Shown here: piece by piece, positions 44,715 to 52,661 of the stretch
Layout: each line of letters begins with the position of its first letter
How positions within the stretch are numbered: the first letter of the stretch is position 1
Assembly (NCBI GenBank): GCA_024280835.1
Contig: JAJRPJ010000011.1
Location: 1 to 64,000, forward strand
DNA: 64,000 bases
Origin: Candidatus Zixiibacteriota bacterium
Lineage (GTDB): Bacteria; Zixibacteria; MSB-5A5; GN15; JACZUZ01
Direction of reading: 5' to 3'
Program-made: the position numbers and the translations under genes
Notes under the pieces: generated by a model
The model's database searches: none
What the model was told of the DNA's origin: nothing
Seen by the model: only the letters and a program-made list of their open reading frames with translations

Positions 44715-46277
44715 CTATTTAAGCATCACCATTTTCTTTGTTTTGGTGTAGTTCCCTGACTTCAGTTGATACAAATATATCCCTGAAGCAACTTTTTCTG
44801 ATGTGTCACTTCGACCGTCCCACACCAATCTATAAGACCCAGCTGAAACCACTTCATTAACCAGTGTCCGAACTTTTTGACCGGCAATATTATAGATTTC
44901 TATTGAAACTTGTGATTTTTGAGGCACAGAATATTCCAGAACAGTTTCAGGGTTAAAGGGGTTTGGATAATTTTGGCGTAGCATAAAGTCGGTAGGCAAC
45001 ACACTTGAGATTTCTTGACCGACATCAGTTGCCAATTGGCAATTGAAGATATGGACAGCGCCTCTGTAGTTGGGACCTGGATCACCAGGGGCTCTTACCC
45101 AGAGAGCTCCAATGGCAAATTCGGGATCACCATCACCATCGATGTCACCCAGACCACAGACTCCGACACCAAACAAGTCGAGCGCCGATGAACTTGAGTA
45201 TGTTTCTTGCATGAGAGAACCATCTATACCAGAGTAGATATAGACATTCCCCTTGTTCTTGTTGAAGGCTCCGGCAGAACCCCAATCATATCTGTAGGCG
45301 CCAACCGCAAAATCATCATAACCATCGTTGTTGATGTCACCTATGCCATCCATAGCCGCGCCGAATTCGTTCTTGTAGTGCTTGCCCGTTACTGTGTACA
45401 ACAATGTGTTTGATGTGGGAGAATAGGCCCACACCGTGACAGCGCTGGAACTATTCAAAGAATGCCCGGCTATGAGAATGTCGTCAAATCCGTCATTGTC
45501 CAAGTCACCAGCTCCAACTACATTGTAACCGAATTGGTATCCAGCTACTGGGCCAACTCTGCGATATAGCCGAGAGCCGGTTTTGCCAGAGTAGACATCG
45601 ACGCGCCCTTTGTCTGTTCCGTTGTTGTCATATTTGGGCTCGCCTATTACGATATCGTTTACTCCATCACCGTCAATATCACCAGCGACAGTTGCAGAGT
45701 GCCCAAACCAGCCAGCGCTACTTCCGACCCAAGAATGTAGTGTATCGCCATTGGCGCCTGAGATGATATCAACTCGACCATCTGTGGACGACCAATTTCG
45801 GTCTGCGACTATTATGTCGAATTTGCCGTCGTTGTTTAGGTCACCGGCGCTGGTTCCTGTCCGGGCGACGGCGCTGTAATCGGCAAGAGTGTCACCCGTT
45901 AGTCCAGAGAATATCACGCCATTGACTAGAATATCAGCGTAAGCATCCGCATCAAATAGACCGAAACCGCCAGCGCCCTGAATGAAATTGAAATCATCGA
46001 AATATGTTCGGATGATATTTCCAGTCAGACCTGAATAGACGATTGCTACAGAATTGACGCCAAGCGCTCCATCTGCGGCCACTAACATATCTGGGTAGGA
46101 GTCATTGTTCACGTCGCCAGCTTCATAGATATTTCTACCGAAATCGACTTGCCCAGAAGATAGCAGGCCAGAGCCATATATTGTGAGACCCTGACTACAC
46201 TCTTGTGCGTAAGATTTTCCAATTATCAGAACTGAAAGTGTTACTGCCAAAAAGTTATATATTAGCGAACGTTTCAT
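44715..46277 (-). CDS. secreted FG-GAP (integrin-like) protein with C-terminal sorting domain
   Basis: This 520-residue protein starts at ATG 46277 with CAGGAAGG 7 nt upstream. A signal peptide (MKRSLIYNFLAVTLSVLIIGKSYA) is followed by about seven FG-GAP blades (GDVNNDSYPDMLVA, GDLNNDGKFDIIVA, GDIDGDGVNDIVIG, GDLDNDGFDDILIA, GDINNDGYDDFAVG, GDIDGDGDPEFAIG), which make a beta-propeller. The last 85 residues are the type IX-like sorting domain (QNYPNPFNPETVLEYSVP, then VASGIYLYQLKSG, ending KKMVMLK). It is a surface or secreted adhesin-like protein with no enzyme domain. Confidence 0.9.
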   Translation of the reverse strand: MKRSLIYNFLAVTLSVLIIGKSYAQECSQGLTIYGSGLLSSGQVDFGRNIYEAGDVNNDSYPDMLVAADGALGVNSVAIVYSGLTGNIIRTYFDDFNFIQGAGGFGLFDADAYADILVNGVIFSGLTGDTLADYSAVARTGTSAGDLNNDGKFDIIVADRNWSSTDGRVDIISGANGDTLHSWVGSSAGWFGHSATVAGDIDGDGVNDIVIGEPKYDNNGTDKGRVDVYSGKTGSRLYRRVGPVAGYQFGYNVVGAGDLDNDGFDDILIAGHSLNSSSAVTVWAYSPTSNTLLYTVTGKHYKNEFGAAMDGIGDINNDGYDDFAVGAYRYDWGSAGAFNKNKGNVYIYSGIDGSLMQETYSSSSALDLFGVGVCGLGDIDGDGDPEFAIGALWVRAPGDPGPNYRGAVHIFNCQLATDVGQEISSVLPTDFMLRQNYPNPFNPETVLEYSVPQKSQVSIEIYNIAGQKVRTLVNEVVSAGSYRLVWDGRSDTSEKVASGIYLYQLKSGNYTKTKKMVMLK

Positions 46278-46503
46278 TAGAAAACCTTCCTGCTGAGACC
46301 CCACCACTGGAAACTCAATTGTTGTTAGGGTGAAAGGCGCCAATTCGTCGAGAAGTCACCCATTTCACTGTTTGAGATAATTTACCCTGTTAATCAATTA
46401 CTCGCCTACTATATAAGTGATTTTGCAATAATGTCAATTGCTAATCACGCATTGGGGCAGACAAAGTCTGCACTCGTATTCCTGCGGTGTGTTTCAAAGT
46501 TGC

Positions 46504-47010
46504 GTAGGGCGAAATCTCTTGCGGTTTCGACTCTTTCGAGTCGTCCTACTAACATGCACATCAACATAGACACTTCGCCCACAATCGTGGACTCATGGCC
46601 AATAATTGTCATAGTTGAGTATGAATCGAAACGGTCGCCACCGTAAGGAGTTTCGATATTCCACCAACGCAGAATCACTATCAAATCACACCAGAATTCT
46701 ACTCCACCCCTAAGTGATGACAAACTCAACGCGCACACTTCAGGAAAGGACTGTTCTACAAAACCGCAACAACAATCCTATGCTCGCATACTCTATATAC
46801 AAATCGAACCCATTTTCGGGTGTTGGTGTTGACTATAGTCGGCGAGATTGCAGCGTCGCTTCGCTCCTCGCAATGACTCTTGGACGTGTCGTGCTGAGCG
46901 TAGCGAAGTATCTTGTTGGATACCAGCAGAATGAATCGAAAGAAGATTCTTCACTTTGTCCAGAATGACAGAATAGTAGTACAGCAATTGATGGAAAATT
47001 TAACGAAAAG
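46504..47010 (+). repeat. composite noncoding repeat, copy 2 (about 507 bp)
   Basis: It aligns with 41946-42435. The main difference is in the middle, where this copy carries about 60 bp including GCAGCGTCGCTTCGCTCCTC, and copy 1 has an unrelated 30-bp piece. A partial third repetition of the TATATGCAAAACGAACCCAT segment lies just downstream at 47039-47058. No conserved reading frame is seen. Confidence 0.88.
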
Positions 47011-47242
47011 ACTACAGCGCTTGTACCTGCGCAAACTGTATATGCAAAACGAACCCATTTGAGGGCTATCTGCCACTCTAGGAAGAGGTTGGCGTTGCGA
47101 GTTTCTAGCCGAACTAATATTGGCCAATTCGTTGGTCGAGTTTGGCAATATGGACTATTTAGGTTAAGTTAATGCGGTCGGGATATTGGCTATATGTCAA
47201 ATCCCGAAATTGAGACTAAACCACCAACTTGAGGCAGGGGCA

Positions 47243-47272
47243 ACTTAGTATGAAGCTACTTAGTATGAAGAA
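47243..47272 (+). repeat. 15-bp tandem duplication of a start codon
   Basis: ACTTAGTATGAAGCT is followed directly by ACTTAGTATGAAGAA. Each unit contains an ATG AAG in the same frame, so the outer-membrane protein gene has two consecutive start codons 15 bp apart (47250 and 47265). Confidence 0.88.
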
Positions 47273-47939
47273 AATAGTATTGATGACAGGTGCATTGTTA
47301 TTGCTCAGCACAGTCCTTACAAACAACGCGCACGCGCGCAAACTAACCTTTTTCGTGGCGCCTGAGCTTGACCTCGCAGTAGCTCCGGATGAAGTTGTGG
47401 ATTATTACAGTAAGGGAATCGGTGGAGCCCTTGGATTTGATTATGCGTTATCTACGAAACTGTCATTAGTGTGGACAGCTAATTACAAGACATTTTCTCC
47501 AGATGAGAAATTGCTTACCGATTTGATTACTGCTCCTGATGAATATCCTGGCGCTACAAATATTAGCGTAGAAGATGGGACAATCTATACCGCTGTTATT
47601 TCTGTTGTTGCCAAGGCAAAACTCAAAGGCAAGGGTTCGTCTTTTTGGCCATATGTGAAGGCCGGCGCTGGGGTTTCTGTGGTAGGCGCTGATGAGATTA
47701 TTGTCAACTTTACAGATGCCGGCTCACCTATGCAGGAGTTTGCGGGTGAGCTTGAAGTTACTACGGCCCCCTCTCTTCTTGCGGCATTCGGACTAGAGCT
47801 TAAGCGTGGCGGTAATGGAAGTTTCTTCGTTGAAGTGGGTATTGAGGTTCATTATTTGACGATTCCGGCAGATGGAATAGATCCCGAAAGTACTTTGAAT
47901 CTTACAGCTATTCCAATTCGACTCGGATTTAGTTTCTAG
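47250..47939 (+). CDS. outer-membrane beta-barrel-like protein
   Basis: This 229-residue protein has a signal peptide (MKKIVLMTGALLLLSTVLTNNAHA). A mature part of alternating hydrophobic and polar residues ends in a terminal aromatic strand (AIPIRLGFSF). This is the plan of small eight-stranded barrels such as OmpW/OmpA-like porins, but no family is certain. Two in-frame starts come from a 15-bp duplication. The first (47250) has AGGGG upstream at a good distance; the second gives the cleaner signal peptide. It is a single gene in a repeat-rich region. Confidence 0.78.
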   Translation: MKLLSMKKIVLMTGALLLLSTVLTNNAHARKLTFFVAPELDLAVAPDEVVDYYSKGIGGALGFDYALSTKLSLVWTANYKTFSPDEKLLTDLITAPDEYPGATNISVEDGTIYTAVISVVAKAKLKGKGSSFWPYVKAGAGVSVVGADEIIVNFTDAGSPMQEFAGELEVTTAPSLLAAFGLELKRGGNGSFFVEVGIEVHYLTIPADGIDPESTLNLTAIPIRLGFSF

Positions 47940-47974
47940 GAGCGTGTGACAGGGTGGCTTCAAGAGTTCCGTCA

Positions 47975-47996
47975 AGGTCCTCAGGTCTGAGGACCT
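47975..47996. terminator. hairpin after the barrel gene
   Basis: AGGTCCTCA-GGTC-TGAGGACCT is a perfect 9-bp stem and lies 36 bp after the stop at 47939. A weaker outer pairing GTGGC/GCCAC flanks it. No T run follows, so it may be a dispersed repeat or an mRNA-stabilising stem instead of a true terminator. Confidence 0.45.
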
Positions 47997-48159
47997 GCCA
48001 CAACAAGCCGAATATCGTTGATTCTGAAAAGTAGGCCCAGTCAGACTATGTCGAGACTACAAGAGTTTAGACGTGCCGAACTTGACCAGCCCGCACTATT
48101 TCAATAGCTTCCCACTCAAAGAATTGCTACAAACCAAAGCCAAGGAAAAGAGAATTCAA

Positions 48160-48666
48160 TTGACAATCAAAAACAAATCCAGACACAAGTCGACGTTACG
48201 TATGATGTCCTTAGGAGCGCTACTGGTAATGAGCTATGCCTGTGGTGATAAGAAGAACCCAGTCAACAATTCAGGCCCAGATACGGGTGGGCCTGTTCAG
48301 ACGGTATTCCAAAAGTTTAGTAATCAATATCTTGATTTGGATTCAGGTTTAATCGATAGCGTATCGATAATCCCAGGCGCTTCTGCCGACGTCAGTATTT
48401 TATTCAACGCCGGACGGGCTGTTCATAGTGTACTATTTAATGAATCAGGCAGCGCGATATCCAGACTAGTCGGGGAGGTATTCTCAGAGGTTACAGTTGC
48501 CCAAGCGGATACGGCAACATTCTTGGGGCGTTTGGACGTACCATTTGATAGCACGAACACATTCCTGATAAAGACCAACTTGGGCTCAGTCTATAAACTG
48601 GGAAATGCCTCTGAAACTTCTACTGGCGCCACCTTTGATTACGCCTTGATGTCAGTGGCCCCATAG
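48160..48666 (+). CDS. lipoprotein, unknown function
   Basis: This 168-residue lipoprotein has a basic N-region (TIKNKSRHKSTLR) and a short hydrophobic core ending in lipobox SYAC. The mature part is beta-rich with Asp/Ser/Thr-rich loops. The start is unsure: GTG at 48073 gives a 29-residue polar extension, TTG at 48160 follows AAGGAAAAG and gives a normal signal peptide, and ATG at 48202 leaves no basic region. TTG is used here. No family is recognised and no operon partner is evident. Confidence 0.6.
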   Translation: MTIKNKSRHKSTLRMMSLGALLVMSYACGDKKNPVNNSGPDTGGPVQTVFQKFSNQYLDLDSGLIDSVSIIPGASADVSILFNAGRAVHSVLFNESGSAISRLVGEVFSEVTVAQADTATFLGRLDVPFDSTNTFLIKTNLGSVYKLGNASETSTGATFDYALMSVAP

Positions 48667-48742
48667 CAAGTAGGACGACGCAGTTCCGCAGGTCGAGGGC
48701 TTTTCCCTACATACGACTACGACAGTATTGCCTGTTGGGGAG

Positions 48743-48970
48743 TTACTGATGCAGATCTGAGCGTAGCTTATTCGACTCTTCGGGAGAGAGTTTTTGGACT
48801 TTTACGCCGCGGCGTCTGGTGATGGCTTGATAGGCGCCGCATTTTTCGCAACCGACTGGTTCACGTCTTATCAACGGTAAGATACGCTTACGCAACAAAT
48901 AAGCAGCGGCCAGAGCGATTGCCGCCCAGACCATTATGTCCTGCCAGTTGATTGTCTGTATGTCACTCAT
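48743..48970 (-). CDS. FeoB-associated small membrane protein
   Basis: This 75-residue protein has one transmembrane segment near its N-terminus (DIMVWAAIALAAAYLLRK), a basic stretch (RILPLIRREP) and then a Cys pair in VGCEKCGAY. This is the outline of FeoB-associated Cys-rich membrane proteins (FeoC-like accessory), although only two cysteines are present. It is the last gene after feoB on the minus strand. A 120-bp gap holding the family D palindrome separates them. Confidence 0.68.
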   Translation of the reverse strand: MSDIQTINWQDIMVWAAIALAAAYLLRKRILPLIRREPVGCEKCGAYQAITRRRGVKVQKLSPEESNKLRSDLHQ

Positions 48971-48995
48971 TCTTAAACTCCTAACAACTTACATT

Positions 48996-49065
48996 CGTCT
49001 TGCTCGCGAAGGCGGGCATCCAGTCTCTCATCGCACCATGGATTCCCGCCTTCGCGGGAATGACG
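48996..49065. repeat. palindromic repeat, family D copy 2
   Basis: CGTCTTGCTCGCGAAGGCGG and its inverted partner CGCCTTCGCGGGAATGACG frame a loop, closely matching 39797-39868. It sits in the feoB to FeoB-associated gene spacer, where on the mRNA it would form a long stem that could affect expression of the last gene. Confidence 0.88.
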
Positions 49066-49090
49066 ATTGGTAATATTTCACCAGTACCGT

Positions 49091-51424
49091 TCAAAACCCC
49101 AGCGCACTCACTATGTTATACGCGCCCCAAGCGGCAACGTAGGCCAAAATCGTCATATAACTAAAAACAAACACGGGCCAGAACCACGAATTAGTCTCGC
49201 GATGAATAACCGCCAACGTCGCGCCACATTGCGCGCAGAGCGCAAAGAACACCATAATCGAAATCGCCACCGCAACATTGAAAACAGGCTGGCCAGCCAA
49301 CTCGCCATCATCCCAGGTCGATGACCTGAGTTTCTCTACCAAAGAGCTTGAAGTTTCATCCTGCCCCTCGCCGAGATTGTAAATCGTTCCGAGTGTGGCA
49401 ATGACAACTTCGCGGGCAGGAAACGCTGAGAGCGCCGCGATTGTGATTTTCCAATCCCAACCCAGCGGTTTGAACATTGGTTCCAGAGTCAATCCCAAGC
49501 GACCAATATAACTCTGCCGCAAATTTGCGCCCTGCAATTGATTCCCCAAAAACGCAATTACCGAGTCGCGTACTTTTGTTTCGACGCCATATAGCTCTTG
49601 TGTTTGTGACTCAGTTGTCAGTCCAGTTTCAAATGAGCTAGCGATTTCAGCGAAGCGTGCATCACTATTGGCTTCAACTTGCGCAACTTCAACCTGATAT
49701 GCATCCAACAATTCAGTCGAGCGTGGATAATAACTCAACGCCCAAATAATAACAGTCACAGCAAAAATCACGGTGCCTGCGCGTTTGACAAAAGCTCTGG
49801 CGCTAATCGAAATCCGAATCCAAATGCCTTTAAGAGTGGGAGTTTTGTATGTCGGCAGTTCCATCACAAATGATTCAGACTCACCTTTGAGCACAGTGGC
49901 CTTGAGTGTTAGTGACACTACCACTGCAACAATCAACCCAAGTGCGTAAAGCCCAACAAGTGTCAGGCCCTGCGAATTGAAAACACCAAAGTAGCTATGA
50001 AACGGAATAAACGCGGCAATCAGAACAGTATAAATGGGTAAACGAGCGCTACACGACATCAGTGGCGCCACCAAGATTGTCAGCAAGCGTTGACGGCGAC
50101 TTTCAATGACACGCGTGGCCATGATCCCCGGAATCGCACAAGCGAATGAAGACAAGAGCGGCACAAATGACTTTCCTGATAGCCCACACCACCGAAACAG
50201 CCTATCAACAATAAATGCCGCTCGCGGTAAATAGCCCGAGTCTTCTAGTAAACCCAAGAAGAAGAACAGAATAATAATTTGAGGTAAGAAAATCAGAACC
50301 GAACCCACACCACCGATGACACCATCCACCACCAAAGAACGCAAAGCGCCGTCGGGCAAGGTCGAACCGACCAAACCACCGAACATCGAAGTAGCGCCGT
50401 CAATCAGATTCATCACTGGTTCAGCCCATGTAAAGATCGACTGAAAAACAACCACCATAATTCCCAGCAGAATCAGCGGCCCCCAAATGCGATGCAAAAC
50501 AACACTATCAATTCGATCGGTGCGGCTGGTTTTCTTCTGGCCAGTGCGGACAATTACCTTTTCAGCAATCTCAGACATCGACTTAGCCAGCGGATAGGTC
50601 TCGGCAAATGGTAGACCATGATATTCTCTTGCCAGATTCGCCCGCAGGTTTTCGAGTTTTTCACGCGAGTGATCTTGATAAATCCGCAAGAAGTGATTTT
50701 CAGCGGGGCCTTTGCGGTCGAACAAAGCGCGTATTAGTTCGGGACGCGACAGCGACGCCGAGTCGGTGTCATTACCTGCTACACTGTATTCAGCTAAGAA
50801 CAATTCGATGTCCGTGTTGAATTTGTGAAGAGGTTTGGCTGGTTCTATATCCGAGAAATTGGCAATCGAGGATTTTAGTTCTTCAAGACCAATTCCTTTA
50901 TGCGCTTTGGCGGCAATGACTGGCATGCCGAGAATTTCCGAGAGTTTTTTCTCATCGACTCGTATGTTCCGACTTTCGGCAATATCGACTTGATTGAGTG
51001 TCACTATGGTCGGAATTCCTGCCTCCGCGATTTGCGCTAGGATGTACAAACCTCTATCAAGATTTGAAGCGTCAAGAACCACAATGACCAAATCAAGTGA
51101 GTCCACTGACACTCCTGTTGTGCGATCAGATTTATTGTCGTCACGCCCAATCAGAGTCTGAACTGCTATATATTCATCAGGGGAAATCGCCGAAAGCGAA
51201 TAGCTGCCAGGTACATCAATGATTGAATATTCAACATCAGGTGTTTGCGGCAAAGAAAACGAACCAGTATGCGCGGCAACTGTCACACCAGGATAGTTAG
51301 CGACTTTCTGGCGGAGACCTGTCAGGTAATTGAAAATTGTGGATTTACCCGAGTTGGGATTTCCGCAGAGAGCAATGCGGACAACGCGTGTAGTCGCTTC
51401 TGTTCTTGATGATATATTTGTCAT
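49091..51424 (-). CDS. feoB: ferrous iron transport protein FeoB
   Basis: This 777-residue Fe(II) permease is driven by an N-terminal GTPase. G1 is GNPNSGKST, G3 is DVPGSYSL and G4 is NQVD, all present. The C-terminal half has the two Gate motifs and many membrane segments (GGVGSVLIFLPQIIILFFFLGLLEDSGYL, FVPLLSSFACAIPGIMATRVI). The conserved Cys in SSFACAIPGI is kept. Length is normal. It starts at ATG 51424, 116 bp after the feoA stop, with mutually exclusive hairpins in the gap. It is part of a fur-feoA-feoB run. Confidence 0.96.
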   Translation of the reverse strand: MTNISSRTEATTRVVRIALCGNPNSGKSTIFNYLTGLRQKVANYPGVTVAAHTGSFSLPQTPDVEYSIIDVPGSYSLSAISPDEYIAVQTLIGRDDNKSDRTTGVSVDSLDLVIVVLDASNLDRGLYILAQIAEAGIPTIVTLNQVDIAESRNIRVDEKKLSEILGMPVIAAKAHKGIGLEELKSSIANFSDIEPAKPLHKFNTDIELFLAEYSVAGNDTDSASLSRPELIRALFDRKGPAENHFLRIYQDHSREKLENLRANLAREYHGLPFAETYPLAKSMSEIAEKVIVRTGQKKTSRTDRIDSVVLHRIWGPLILLGIMVVVFQSIFTWAEPVMNLIDGATSMFGGLVGSTLPDGALRSLVVDGVIGGVGSVLIFLPQIIILFFFLGLLEDSGYLPRAAFIVDRLFRWCGLSGKSFVPLLSSFACAIPGIMATRVIESRRQRLLTILVAPLMSCSARLPIYTVLIAAFIPFHSYFGVFNSQGLTLVGLYALGLIVAVVVSLTLKATVLKGESESFVMELPTYKTPTLKGIWIRISISARAFVKRAGTVIFAVTVIIWALSYYPRSTELLDAYQVEVAQVEANSDARFAEIASSFETGLTTESQTQELYGVETKVRDSVIAFLGNQLQGANLRQSYIGRLGLTLEPMFKPLGWDWKITIAALSAFPAREVVIATLGTIYNLGEGQDETSSSLVEKLRSSTWDDGELAGQPVFNVAVAISIMVFFALCAQCGATLAVIHRETNSWFWPVFVFSYMTILAYVAAWGAYNIVSALGF

Positions 51425-51485
51425 GATATTATTGTCATGATTTGGCTTTGTTGACGATCTCTATCAAGCAAATCAGCAAGAGCGA

Positions 51486-51522
51486 AGGTAGGAGCGCTAC
51501 CTCCGAGTTTCAGGAGGTAGCG
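51486..51522 (-). promoter_or_regulatory. alternative hairpins in the feoA-feoB spacer
   Basis: CGCTACCTCC (51495-51504) pairs perfectly with GGAGGTAGCG (51513-51522). CTACCT (51497-51502) could pair instead with AGGTAG (51486-51491). The two folds exclude each other. Such a switch between coupled genes could tune feoB translation or mRNA stability. Confidence 0.45.
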
Positions 51523-51540
51523 GACATATTCTCACAACGA

Positions 51541-51765
51541 TTAAACTTTTTCAACACTGACAAGATCAGCTTCGCTGGAGCGTAAAGAAAGACACGACTC
51601 GCCTACAGCAAATTCAATCGGATCGGAGAATGGCGCACGACGCACCATGGAAATTGCTCGGCCTGGATAAACACCCATCTCAACTAGACGGCGGCCAATG
51701 TTTCCTTCTTCGATGGCGACAACACGAACTGTTTGCCCACATTCAATACAACTTAGCTTGGTCAT
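51541..51765 (-). CDS. feoA: ferrous iron transport protein FeoA
   Basis: This 74-residue SH3-like cytoplasmic partner of FeoB has the family pattern (GNIGRRLVEMGVYPGRAISMVRRAPFSDPIEFAVGESCLSLR). It begins at ATG with AAGGA about 12 nt upstream. It sits between fur and feoB, as expected for an iron-uptake operon. An N-terminal Cys pair (SCIECGQ) is a small oddity. Confidence 0.93.
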   Translation of the reverse strand: MTKLSCIECGQTVRVVAIEEGNIGRRLVEMGVYPGRAISMVRRAPFSDPIEFAVGESCLSLRSSEADLVSVEKV

Positions 51766-51837
51766 TTCTCTATCTATCCTTGTGGCGCTACTTGTTTTTT
51801 CATTTCAGTATACGTCGGTCGGGCGAGCTAGTGACAC

Positions 51838-52353
51838 TCACATCCCTCCGGCGCCGCTTATATCAATGACATTACTCTTCTTTTTTGGTTGACCCTTTTC
51901 GGAGTCACTGCTGTCAGAGTCACTACTATCAGCGCCAGTGGCGCCTTGCTGTTGACGACACTTCAAACAAATACCAACAACTTCAATACGAAACTCTTCT
52001 GGTAGAAGCCCTGCTTCGTCAGCTTTGTCTTGCAAGAGTTGGGTAATTTCGTTGGAGAAAAATTCTTCGGTTGAACCACATTTTTGACAAACCAAGTGAC
52101 CGTGCGGTGTCGAGGTGACTCTGTCATAACGGACAACACCATCACCAAAGTACTTCTTTTCGCCCAGCCCAACTTCGCAAATCAATTTCAATGTCCGCCA
52201 GACTGTTGTATAGGCAATAGCTGGGTCCATGTTGATGACACGTTCGTGAAGCTCCTCAACCGTCATATGCGGCTCGGATTCAAAGAACGCCCGAAAAATG
52301 GTCTCCCTCTGGGAGGTCATTTTCAATCCTTTGGTCTTCAGAAAACTTCGCAT
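51838..52353 (-). CDS. fur: Fur-family metal-responsive repressor
   Basis: This 171-residue dimeric DNA-binding regulator has a winged-helix N-terminal domain (LKMTSQRETIFRAFFESEPHMTVEELHERV, AIAYTTVWRTLKLICEVGL). The metal-binding region has the HGHLVCQKCG motif and a second Cys pair (GICLKC). It is longer than usual by 25-30 residues at the C-terminus, with an Asp/Ser repeat (SSDSDSSDSEKG). It is upstream of and co-oriented with feoA/feoB, so it probably regulates them. Fur, Zur and PerR are hard to separate; the feo context favours iron. Confidence 0.92.
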   Translation of the reverse strand: MRSFLKTKGLKMTSQRETIFRAFFESEPHMTVEELHERVINMDPAIAYTTVWRTLKLICEVGLGEKKYFGDGVVRYDRVTSTPHGHLVCQKCGSTEEFFSNEITQLLQDKADEAGLLPEEFRIEVVGICLKCRQQQGATGADSSDSDSSDSEKGQPKKKSNVIDISGAGGM

Positions 52354-52462
52354 CTAGCCACTGCCTTTGATTTTGCGAATGTTAATCCCGCGGGCTCGTC
52401 CCGCTAGATATCTCGACTTGCAACGCCAAATGCTAATTGCAATTGGATTGCAGCAACACCTA

Positions 52463-52490
52463 ATTCTAACTCTTTTGTCGGAAATGTCAA
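52463..52490 (-). promoter_or_regulatory. sigma-70-type promoter of the fur-feoAB operon
   Basis: On the minus strand TTGACA (52490-52485) and TAGAAT (52468-52463) are separated by 16 bp, close to the consensus. The predicted start lies about 100 nt before the fur ATG at 52353, leaving a leader with a GCGGG-CTCGT-CCCGC hairpin at 52390-52404. Confidence 0.65.
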
Positions 52491-52513
52491 GCAAGAATTC
52501 ATAGAAAAACCGA

Positions 52514-52540
52514 AAAAACATACCGATTTAGTATGTTTTT
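52514..52540. promoter_or_regulatory. inverted repeat upstream of the fur promoter, possible operator
   Basis: AAAAACATAC and GTATGTTTTT flank CGATTTA as a perfect 10-bp inverted repeat, about 25 bp upstream of the -35 box. It resembles a binding site for a dimeric regulator (perhaps Fur itself) but does not match the classic Fur box. A terminator role on the + strand is unlikely because no gene precedes it. Confidence 0.5.
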
Positions 52541-52576
52541 ATAACACACTGCTACACAAGGCTATACACCAATAAA

Positions 52577-52601
52577 AAAGGCGGAGATAACCTCCGCCTT
52601 T
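52577..52601 (-). terminator. rho-independent terminator of the yceI gene
   Basis: A 10-bp stem (AAAGGCGGAG with CTCCGCCTTT) and an ATAAC loop are followed on the minus strand by TTTTTTATT. It lies 60 bp beyond the stop of the YceI-family gene (52662). Confidence 0.9.
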
Positions 52602-52661
52602 GGCAATAATTTTGATATTCACAGCCCCGTTTCAAACGGCGCCTAGAAATGCGGTTTTGAC

